This document shows positions 9,045 through 16,011 of a stretch of 64,000 nt of DNA, piece after piece. The notes below the pieces were generated by a model that saw nothing but the letters and a program-made list of their open reading frames with translations, ran no database searches and was not told the DNA's origin. The stretch is taken from assembly GCA_009777485.1 (NCBI GenBank), contig WRLT01000011.1, positions 1 through 64,000 on the forward strand, read 5' to 3'. Origin of the DNA: Bacillota bacterium. Its GTDB lineage: Bacteria; Bacillota; Clostridia; Christensenellales; Pumilibacteraceae. A program made the translations under genes and the position numbers. How positions within the stretch are numbered: the first letter of the stretch is position 1; the number at the start of each line of letters is the position of its first letter.

Positions 9045-9345
9045 CTTTATCCGACTCTATCAAAATGCTTTCATACCATGCGCCCGCACCGCCCAAAATT
9101 AAACCTTCCGTTTCTTCTTCGTTTTCTTCTACGGTGTTTTCATCTTCTTCAATGGTGCTTTCATACCAAGAGCCCGCACCGCCCGCAGGAAGTTCTTCTT
9201 TTACTTCGCAGCTATCGCAACCCGTCAAACCAAACAAGCCCAGCGCAACCATAATCGCGCCGCCCAATTTTACCCGTTTGGATACAGAACGCTTTTTAGC
9301 CGCTGCTTTTTCTGCATCATAGCTTTCAACCTTTAATTCGTCCAT
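9037..9345 (-). CDS. Putative RiPP precursor / lipopeptide with two GGAG[SA]WYES repeats
   Basis: 102 aa. A charged N-terminus (residues 1-27) precedes a hydrophobic stretch ending in LFGLTGC, a good lipobox, so the mature N-terminus may be the lipid-modified Cys. Two repeats follow, GGAGSWYEST and GGAGAWYESI, each after a Leu/Pro-containing lead-in and followed by a very acidic spacer. They are near-identical at DNA level over GGCGGTGCGGG and TGGTATGAAAGCA. A GGTGG ribosome site sits 5 nt upstream of the ATG. The downstream radical-SAM gene overlaps by 8 nt. I do not recognise a named family; the tandem aromatic motif beside a SPASM enzyme is the classic arrangement for a modified peptide. 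Confidence 0.72.
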   Translation of the reverse strand: MDELKVESYDAEKAAAKKRSVSKRVKLGGAIMVALGLFGLTGCDSCEVKEELPAGGAGSWYESTIEEDENTVEENEEETEGLILGGAGAWYESILIESDKDE

Positions 9346-9422
9346 ATACCACCACTTCCTTTTATAAAAATCTTTGCTAACATTTTCTTAATAGCCTAAA
9401 AAACACTGCCATTCTAATTTAA

Positions 9423-9451
9423 AGTGTAACACAAGCCAAAAGGGAAGTCAA
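9423..9451 (-). promoter_or_regulatory. Promoter of the WYES-peptide/radical-SAM operon
   Basis: Minus strand: -35 TTGACT (9446-9451), 17-bp spacer, -10 TACACT (9423-9428). Unlike many genes here, it leaves a leader of about 70 nt with a ribosome site before ATG 9345. Confidence 0.7.
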
Positions 9452-9556
9452 GGAAAATTTCTTCACCCAAAGGGTTGAATGTGTAGTTTTTTATTAGACA
9501 AACAGTCTCATTTTTTGTATAATAAATATAGGTTATTTAACCCAAAAGAGGTTAGT

Positions 9557-10060
9557 ATGGATTACGAGACAATGACAAAAGAGCAATTCAAAAAACTTAA
9601 TGCAGACGAGTTGCATGACCCTGTATTGATTTGGACAAGTAAATTTAACCCTTACATGGATTTAGATGCCTTCAATAGTGCGCATGACTCAATAAAGGTT
9701 GCTGTGATAGTAATGATGATGCACGGCGAGGTGTTAAACGGCGGTTTCAATCAGTTCATTTGCAACGGTATGCATGACTTAGGTTTCGAGCTATACAAAG
9801 AGGTTTATGGGATTATCGGTTGCGCCGAAGTTGTAGCATTGATAAAGCAGCTTGAACAAATATACAAGGCTAACAAGGGCAATTTGTTAAATGATAGGAG
9901 TGCTTTTGAAAGTGAACAAGCATCTATTGAGGCATTTTCAAAATCCTATGAAAATGACCCATTTGAGGAAATAACAGAAAAGTATGCAGAAATACAATGC
10001 GAAATAGAGGAGAAACTATTTGCGTATATTATGGAAAACATCGAACATTTTGGCGACTAA
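9557..10060 (+). CDS. DMP19 family protein (DUF4375)
   Basis: 167 aa from ATG 9557, chosen because AAGAGGT lies just upstream; the frame stays open further 5' but without a ribosome site. The central block HGEVLNGGFNQFICNG matches the conserved core of the DMP19/DUF4375 family, whose founding member is described as a DNA-mimic protein that binds a transcription factor. The protein is acidic, consistent with that idea, but no partner gene is adjacent, so the role here is unknown. Composition is clearly more AT-rich than the neighbouring core genes, suggesting horizontal acquisition. An AT-rich promoter-like TTGTATAAT region lies about 40 nt upstream. Confidence 0.85.
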   Translation: MDYETMTKEQFKKLNADELHDPVLIWTSKFNPYMDLDAFNSAHDSIKVAVIVMMMHGEVLNGGFNQFICNGMHDLGFELYKEVYGIIGCAEVVALIKQLEQIYKANKGNLLNDRSAFESEQASIEAFSKSYENDPFEEITEKYAEIQCEIEEKLFAYIMENIEHFGD

Positions 10061-10103
10061 AAGTAGTTGACAAAAAAAACACAAAGAGACTTTTTGGCAC
10101 TTC

Positions 10104-10546
10104 ATTGCAAAAGAGTTGCTTAATTATTTAATGATATTGAAACTATGTTTCAATGATATTACTTCGTAATGATATTTTCCTTGCGGAAAATGATATTATA
10201 TTTGCCCCAAGCCGACATTCGCGCAGCGAATTTCATTGCGGCAGCAATATACTTCGTGCTTCGTTCATTAGCGTAGCTAATATACTTCGTGCTTCGTTCA
10301 CTTGCCCGCAAGGGCAAATATAATTGCAAAAGAGTTGCTTAGTTATTTAATGATATTGAAACTATGTTTCAATGATATTACTTCGTAATGATATTTTTCT
10401 ACGAAAAATGATATTATATTTGCCCCAAGCCGACATTCGCGCAGCGAATATCATTGCCGCAGGCAATATCATTACGAAGTAATATCACTTGCCCGTAAGG
10501 GCAAATATAATTGCAAAAGAGTTGCTTAAAAAGCAACTCTTTTGCA
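10104..10546. repeat. Modular palindromic repeat array next to tRNA-Ser
   Basis: Two large units (10104-10322 and 10323-10509) each open with ATTGCAAAAGAGTTGCTTA; a third copy of that opening at 10510 closes the array. Inside are many short perfect hairpins separated by ATGATATT or ATATCA spacers: TTGAAAC-TAT-GTTTCAA, ATTACTTCGTAAT, TTTTCCTTGCGGAAAA, TTCGCGCAGCGAA, ATTGCCGCAGGCAAT, CTTGCCCGTAAGGGCAA. An outer pair, TTATATTTGCCC and GGGCAAATATAA, encloses the inner hairpins in each unit. There is no gene here; 10061-10103 shows nothing notable. Confidence 0.85.
10511..10546 (-). terminator. Terminator hairpin of tRNA-Ser
   Basis: A 15-bp perfect stem (TGCAAAAGAGTTGCTT / AAGCAACTCTTTTGCA) starts directly after the CCA end of the tRNA on the minus strand and is followed by an AT-rich tract. 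It also forms the last module of the palindromic array. Confidence 0.7.
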
Positions 10547-10637
10547 TGGCGGAGTGGGAGGGATTTGAACCCTCGCACCGTGTTACCGATCTACTCCCTT
10601 AGCAGGGGAGCCCCTTGAGCCGCTTGGGTACCACTCC
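10547..10637 (-). tRNA. tRNA-Ser(GCT)
   Basis: 91 nt including an encoded CCA. The acceptor stem GGAGTGG/CCACTCC, a long class II variable arm, T-arm GAGGG-TTCAAAT-CCCTC and anticodon loop with GCT (reads AGC/AGU) are all visible. Discriminator base G is as expected for tRNA-Ser. Confidence 0.95.
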
Positions 10638-10670
10638 AAAGTTATGCCGCATAAAAAAGACGGCTTGTAT

Positions 10671-10699
10671 ATTGTACGCTATTGCGGGGCGGTTGTCAA
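10671..10699 (-). promoter_or_regulatory. Promoter of tRNA-Ser
   Basis: Minus strand: -35 TTGACA (10694-10699), 17-bp spacer, -10 TACAAT (10671-10676), about 33 nt before the mature tRNA. Confidence 0.75.
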
Positions 10700-10714
10700 G
10701 TTAAAATAGCCTAT

Positions 10715-12700
10715 TTAATCAATAGATTTTAGCGAGGCGTTCATATCTACGCCCGTAATTTTTTTGTATAAAAGCGCGGAAGTTATCAGCGTAAATATAA
10801 ACGTCATGGCGATAGAAACAATCCACGACCACCAGTTTATAGCTAAGCTTACGCCCGCGTCCATAAACACCAAAATAAAATCCGAAAAGAAGTAGCCCAA
10901 TGGCAAGCCGATTAAAACCCCAAACAGCGTCAGTATAAAAATCTCGCGGTAGATATAGCCCGCAACCTCGCCGTTTTTGTAGCCTAAAACCTTTAACGTA
11001 GCAAGCTCCCGCTTTCGTTCCTCTACGTTAATATTAGTTAGATTATATGTTACAATTATGCTTAGTGCGCCTGCGGTAACGATTAGCATAAGCACCACAT
11101 AACTCATCGCCGTTTGCAGATTGACAAAGCCCTCGCCGTCCCAGCCCGCGTTTTGGATAGAATCAAATATCCCGAACGCCGCAAACACCAATACAAAGCA
11201 CCCCGCCACCGAAATTACCGTCATAAGCAGATGCTTTACGTAGCGGAATATGTTACGCAGGGTAGACTTCCACTTAAATTTAATGCGTTTCCACAAAAAC
11301 GCCATGCGCTCTAATAAAATTTTTCTGCCCGGCTTAGGTGCTTTATGGTTTAACAGCGCGGCGGGGCGTTCTTTTAGATATTTGGTGGCGGCATAAATCG
11401 TAACCAGTGTTACAACCGCCGTCATAAAAGCGGCCGTCCCGATGCCGAACCAATAATAAAAGCCGTTAGAAAGCGGCGGAAAAACAAACATTATTTTAAA
11501 TACGTTGGTAATAATAATCGGCAACGTGCGAAAGCCCGCAAAAAAGCCCAGTGCCGAACCTATCACGCAAGCAATAACTGCAAACGCAATGTAGCGCGAC
11601 AGTATTTTTTTGTTGGAATAGCCCAGCGATTTATAACAGCCTATCAGCGCGCGTTCTTTTTCTACCAGCCGCATCATGGTAGAAAGCACCACCAAGCATG
11701 CCACCAGCCCGAAAAACAGCGGAAACACAAAGCTGATAGCCGACAGCATTTCATCGTAGGCCTTTAATTCCATAACGCCGCGATTGCCGTTGGTTAGCGT
11801 GCCGTTTACCTCATAGCCGCGCAGGGTTAAAAAGGTTAAATCCGCACTGCTGTTAATTTCCGATTGCAAGGCGGTTACGGCGTCGTTAATTAAAGCAGTA
11901 TAGCCGTTTCTAAATATATTAAGCGCGGCTGCACCTTGCACCGTTAAATACGCCTGCGTATAATCGGGCGCGAACATCTCCATAAACGTGCCGTGCAGCG
12001 GAGTTTGCAAATATGCCGAATCAAAATAATACACATAATCAAGCGCGAAGCGGTGCGTGTATTCGGTACCGTTTTCGCGTGTGCGCCTTTCACTAAACCG
12101 TGAGGATTCTTGCTCTTGCGAAAAGTACAGCGGATTAGCCGCTATCCCGACTACCGTAGCCGAAACAGTAATTTCTGCGCCGTCTAAGCCGCGCAAAGCC
12201 TCGCCGTTTTCGCCGCGCAAGGGCAGGGTAAGCTGTTCGCCTAACGCAACGGCGCGCATATTTTTATTGTTGCGCTCAGCAACTACTTCGTTTGCGTTTT
12301 GCGGCCAAATGCCCTCTATTAAATCTAAACGGTTAATCGCGCGGTTTTGCAATTCCATATGATACGCCCGCGCATATTCCGTGCGCGTAACCTGTTCGCC
12401 GTTGCGGTTTTCACGCTGCGTCTCAAAAAAATAATCGTCCGAATAAAAACCGTCCGCGCCCGAAATTAAAGGGTGCGCGTCTAATGCGTCCAACTGCTCT
12501 TGCGAGAGATTGCCTCGTACTATAATGTCGGGCGCGTTTGCCGCTCTAAAATGGTCGTCAATTGTACCGCACATATTAGGGGCGGTAGCACCCAGCCCCG
12601 CGCTAAACCCAACGCCCAGCGCGATAATGCCAATCATGGCGATAAATTGCCCGAACTGCGACCGCACGGTGCGCAATACAGATTTAGAAAACGCCTTCAC
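10715..12700 (-). CDS. FtsX-type ABC transporter permease
   Basis: 661 aa. A first transmembrane helix (residues 17-40) is followed by a large extracellular domain (about 41-310) and an FtsX-type module of three helices with the cytoplasmic KERALIGCYKSLGYSNKKI segment. A second FtsX module (about 495-655) contains ERKRELATLKVLGYKNGEV. Both loops carry the coupling-helix signature of MacB/FtsX permeases, so this is a fused two-module permease for efflux or envelope work. No ATPase gene is adjacent, so a partner elsewhere is needed. The start is GTG 12700, supported by a promoter whose -10 lies 7 nt upstream; there is no ribosome site. Confidence 0.9.
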   Translation of the reverse strand: MKAFSKSVLRTVRSQFGQFIAMIGIIALGVGFSAGLGATAPNMCGTIDDHFRAANAPDIIVRGNLSQEQLDALDAHPLISGADGFYSDDYFFETQRENRNGEQVTRTEYARAYHMELQNRAINRLDLIEGIWPQNANEVVAERNNKNMRAVALGEQLTLPLRGENGEALRGLDGAEITVSATVVGIAANPLYFSQEQESSRFSERRTRENGTEYTHRFALDYVYYFDSAYLQTPLHGTFMEMFAPDYTQAYLTVQGAAALNIFRNGYTALINDAVTALQSEINSSADLTFLTLRGYEVNGTLTNGNRGVMELKAYDEMLSAISFVFPLFFGLVACLVVLSTMMRLVEKERALIGCYKSLGYSNKKILSRYIAFAVIACVIGSALGFFAGFRTLPIIITNVFKIMFVFPPLSNGFYYWFGIGTAAFMTAVVTLVTIYAATKYLKERPAALLNHKAPKPGRKILLERMAFLWKRIKFKWKSTLRNIFRYVKHLLMTVISVAGCFVLVFAAFGIFDSIQNAGWDGEGFVNLQTAMSYVVLMLIVTAGALSIIVTYNLTNINVEERKRELATLKVLGYKNGEVAGYIYREIFILTLFGVLIGLPLGYFFSDFILVFMDAGVSLAINWWSWIVSIAMTFIFTLITSALLYKKITGVDMNASLKSID

Positions 12701-12707
12701 GCATACC

Positions 12708-12736
12708 AGTATACCGCATTTAAAAAAAAATCACAA
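12708..12736 (-). promoter_or_regulatory. Promoter, leaderless geometry
   Basis: Minus strand: -35 TTGTGA (12731-12736), 17-bp T-rich spacer, -10 TATACT (12708-12713), 7 nt to GTG 12700. Confidence 0.68.
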
Positions 12737-12872
12737 CAATTTGGGTGGCTTTAATTATGGGAATTTTTACGGGGGTGCGTATGTAATAAGTATAATGTGA
12801 TAGTGGTAAATTTTTAGTAACAATTATATTGTTTTGTTTACAAAAAAACATTGCGTAATATATTACTCAATG

Positions 12873-12901
12873 TTGACATTATTTAACTACAATGATATAA
12901 T
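12873..12901 (+). promoter_or_regulatory. Promoter of the lipoprotein/peptidase-like pair
   Basis: -35 TTGACA (12873-12878), 17-bp spacer, -10 TATAAT (12896-12901), about 70 nt before ATG 12977, which has an AGAGAGG ribosome site. A weak GTCAAAT/AGTCTGAC region lies in the leader. Confidence 0.8.
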
Positions 12902-12976
12902 ATAAAATAAGGAAGTTTTGATTTGTTAAATCGTCAAATTTTAGGGCGATAGTCTGACAAAAAAGAGAGGTTCAAA

Positions 12977-13627
12977 ATGGGCAAAAAACTAATTGGAATA
13001 GCGGTCATTATACTAATGCTATTTGGCGTAGTGGGGCTAACAGCTTGTGCGCCAGAGGAGGAAAAAGTGGAATTAAAGCAAGGGTTTTATAATACAGAGG
13101 ATGGGATTGGAAGCATTCGACTTTATGGCGATAATTTATTCAGCTTCAGCATTATTTATATAAGCAACCTTTCAACAGGGAACTACAGCGTTAATAATGA
13201 CAAATTAGTGCTTAAATATTCTACGGATAGCGAATTGCACTTTGAAATTGGGGATGACCAAGTAACTTTTATAGGTGCAATGGAAGAGGGGCTTTTTGTA
13301 GAGGAGGGACCCGTAAGCGTGGGAAAAGAATTCAAATTTGTAGGAAGCACTACCCAAGAGTTGCGACAAGGTGTTTATTCCACTGATGATGGATTATCAA
13401 GCATTACGCTATACGGAGAAAACGAGTATATTTTCAACAGACATATCGCAACCAGTTATAGACCAACAGGGAACTATTCGGTTACAAACGGCAAACTGCT
13501 TCTTCACGTTGCAGACGATGAACCATTTATTTTTAATATTGAAAAAGAGGAACTAAGGTTTGCCAACGAAACAGAGCCACTTGTTCCATCGGGAACACTA
13601 TTTAGGCTGACCAATCAGCTACCATAA
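12977..13627 (+). CDS. Lipoprotein with two tandem repeats
   Basis: 216 aa. The signal peptide ends in the lipobox GLTAC (Cys24). The mature part is two homologous blocks of about 85-90 residues: QGFYNTEDGIGSIRLYGDN with STGNYSVNNDKLVLKY, and QGVYSTDDGLSSITLYGEN with PTGNYSVTNGKLLLHV. These look like small beta-sandwich or lipocalin-like units. Function is unknown. The gene has a good promoter and AGAGAGG ribosome site, and is followed after 46 nt by a secreted peptidase-like gene, suggesting a two-gene operon; an accessory or inhibitor role for that neighbour is only a guess. Base composition is AT-rich relative to core genes. Confidence 0.82.
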   Translation: MGKKLIGIAVIILMLFGVVGLTACAPEEEKVELKQGFYNTEDGIGSIRLYGDNLFSFSIIYISNLSTGNYSVNNDKLVLKYSTDSELHFEIGDDQVTFIGAMEEGLFVEEGPVSVGKEFKFVGSTTQELRQGVYSTDDGLSSITLYGENEYIFNRHIATSYRPTGNYSVTNGKLLLHVADDEPFIFNIEKEELRFANETEPLVPSGTLFRLTNQLP

Positions 13628-13673
13628 ACATTCAATCAAAAATACAAAATTTAAATAAAGAGGATAATTACCT

Positions 13674-15926
13674 ATGAAAACTAAATCTTTTAGAAGCTTA
13701 CTGTTCGTTTTGTCGTTGCTTTGTGTAGCCGTCTTTGCAGTTTTATTCTCTGCTACGGAAATAGGATTTGCCGTATCAGAGGCAAAATCGCCGTCGCTAT
13801 CATCGTCAAATTTGCTCTCGGAAATGACGGACAGAGAGAGCGTAGAATTCATTGTGGACAACGGAATAAAAATTCCAGACGAATTGGCAATTGAGCCAGA
13901 TTTCGGCAGCTACGTAAAAATTCTTATCGAAACGGTGGAAGCCAATCCATACTACACTCCTGCTGTAAGTTGGGATGTAGCACATAACTTTGTTGAAAGC
14001 GTAAAAGAACTTGTAAACAATCATTACAGCAGAGTGGAAGAGCGTTCCTCGCAATCGCCAAGCCCAACAAGATATACACTTTCAGACAATTGGGTTCAAA
14101 ACAGCAGTGGGCAATGGGTAAGTAGTGGTGGTGCTTGGAATTCGAGTTGGATCAACTACAATTGCTATGCTTATGGCATTCAAAGAACGGAATACCCACC
14201 TCAATATTCAACAGGTTTTCAATATCAGCCAGGGGATTTTGCGGGCACGGGAGTATTTACTAATTCAATTTCAATATACAATTTAGCATTGATAGTAAAG
14301 GATGATTTAGAATTTTTGGGAAACACAGTGTCGGTTTCACTTAACCAACCTACTTCTCTTGGAACAGACGAACAATTAATAGCAATTCGCAGAACGAATA
14401 ATTCGCCTCATGATTATCATTTTATGAGATATAACCAAGCAGATGGATGGTGGTACCACAAACCTGGAAACACAGCAATATTAAGATACAAGCATCATCC
14501 CAGCGCGCAAAATTGGTCAAATGAATATAGTTGGTATGGTACTGAGGACTCGGGTAGCATAGTATATAATAGTGCTGTATATTACATAACTTTTAGCCAA
14601 AATCCATTTACCACAAGTTTGTCAAACGGAAACATTACGATAACAGGCGTTAAGCAAGGCACTATACTAACAGGAAACGTAACCATTCCTTCAAGCATGG
14701 TTATTAACGGTACAAGCTATCCAGTAACAGCAATCGCCCCCTCCGCCTTTGCTAACCAAACCTCACGGATTCCAATTACTATCCCCTCCACAGTAACATC
14801 GATTGGGGATGGGAATTTAATTCGCGCTACGGATAACGGAGAGGTTTCTACAATGGCGGGAGGTGCGCCTGTAAGGGTTTCTGCGTGGGACAATGTGCCG
14901 ACCGCACCATATATTAATGTTACAAGGGCTTTTGTAGATAATCTTCCCAAGTATCCGCTTGACGGCACTACGGTTCATGACCATTTGGGGCATGTGTTTA
15001 TCTTTGCGGGCGGCGCGCCGATACACGTAGATAACTGGGCAAATATCGGCGGAAGCAGGCCGTTTATCCGCGTAGACGGCGTTGCCCTAAGAACGCATGA
15101 TGAGACGGGTCCGTTTAAACATGTCAGAGCGCACCCAGCGGACGGAACCGTTGTAAGAGTGCTCAGCGGCAGTGCGTTTTCGTTTCTTGGCGGAGTTGCG
15201 TTGCCGTTAATCGGCAGTGCGCCCAATGCTACTTTGGTAGATTTTGCGAGTATTCCGCACTATACGGTGAGTCAAGTATCTGCAAGTCTACGCACAGCAA
15301 GTATAACGGGGATAACAAATTTGCCAAGAGTGCCCGTGGCGCCGTTGAGCGAGATTAGTATTCCCGTTGTGATTTATCATAACGGGCAGTTGCATGTAGT
15401 TACGGAGATAGGAAATTCCGCCTTTGCTAACCAACCCCAATTGTCCCAAATTACTATCCCTAGCAGTGTAACCGGCATAGGAGTAAATGCTTTTAACGGA
15501 ACCAATTTATCTGTCATTAAAAAGTCGTCAAGCATGGTACATAGTACAGGAGGGTTGGGTACGAGTTTTTCAAATTGGCAGACGCTTGAAATACTGCCTT
15601 CCGTTAATTATTCCGCATTGTACGGTATGGGTAGAAGAACTCTTGATGTTACCTATTCGGCGGATTTTGCCGTTTTTGGAACGGTAGAATATCAGTTTAG
15701 ATTGGTTGATGTGGCAAATAATGTTGTACATTCCACAGCATCGATTGTTGCCCCGAACAACGGACAAGACCACACGCGGATAGAAGTGTTTAATACGGTT
15801 ATGCTTGCCAATATTGCTAATAACTCAAATTTACAGATACAAATAAAATATAGAAAAACCCAAGTACTTTGGGGCGGGCATTTCACGGTAAGCGGAAATT
15901 CATTAACCATGAATTTTAGTAATTAA
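13674..15926 (+). CDS. Secreted Cys/His peptidase-like protein with LRR and GGAP repeats
   Basis: 750 aa. The signal peptide covers residues 1-38. A papain-fold-like domain (about 155-310) shows NYNCYAYG with Cys164, QPGDF, and HDYHF with His246/His249 before WWYHKPG, a layout seen in clostridial secreted cysteine-peptidase-like proteins; activity is inferred only. BspA-type leucine-rich repeats start near 340 (SAFANQ, ITIPSTVTSIG). They are interrupted at about 385-525 by three copies of a GG[AV]AP-containing repeat (MAGGAPVRVSAWDNV, FAGGAPIHVDNWANI, FLGGVALPLIG) and resume at 555-620. A beta-rich C-terminal domain follows, with no anchor. The ribosome site is AGAGGA. The first third is AT-rich and the middle is not, indicating mosaic origin. 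Confidence 0.78.
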   Translation: MKTKSFRSLLFVLSLLCVAVFAVLFSATEIGFAVSEAKSPSLSSSNLLSEMTDRESVEFIVDNGIKIPDELAIEPDFGSYVKILIETVEANPYYTPAVSWDVAHNFVESVKELVNNHYSRVEERSSQSPSPTRYTLSDNWVQNSSGQWVSSGGAWNSSWINYNCYAYGIQRTEYPPQYSTGFQYQPGDFAGTGVFTNSISIYNLALIVKDDLEFLGNTVSVSLNQPTSLGTDEQLIAIRRTNNSPHDYHFMRYNQADGWWYHKPGNTAILRYKHHPSAQNWSNEYSWYGTEDSGSIVYNSAVYYITFSQNPFTTSLSNGNITITGVKQGTILTGNVTIPSSMVINGTSYPVTAIAPSAFANQTSRIPITIPSTVTSIGDGNLIRATDNGEVSTMAGGAPVRVSAWDNVPTAPYINVTRAFVDNLPKYPLDGTTVHDHLGHVFIFAGGAPIHVDNWANIGGSRPFIRVDGVALRTHDETGPFKHVRAHPADGTVVRVLSGSAFSFLGGVALPLIGSAPNATLVDFASIPHYTVSQVSASLRTASITGITNLPRVPVAPLSEISIPVVIYHNGQLHVVTEIGNSAFANQPQLSQITIPSSVTGIGVNAFNGTNLSVIKKSSSMVHSTGGLGTSFSNWQTLEILPSVNYSALYGMGRRTLDVTYSADFAVFGTVEYQFRLVDVANNVVHSTASIVAPNNGQDHTRIEVFNTVMLANIANNSNLQIQIKYRKTQVLWGGHFTVSGNSLTMNFSN

Positions 15927-15974
15927 ACAAAAGTTAAATTACAATTTTTTAATCTGTATTTAATGACAACTAAA

Positions 15975-16003
15975 TTGACAAAGCTAAAAATTTCCGTTAT
16001 ACT
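15975..16003 (+). promoter_or_regulatory. Promoter, leaderless geometry
   Basis: -35 TTGACA (15975-15980), 17-bp spacer, -10 TATACT (15998-16003), 8 nt to ATG 16012. Confidence 0.72.
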
Positions 16004-16011
16004 GAATATAT

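Noticed and set aside
10104-10546. Possible CRISPR array
   Set aside because: There is no constant direct repeat alternating with unique spacers; the repeated parts are 5-8 nt joiners and the variable parts are palindromes. No cas genes are near.
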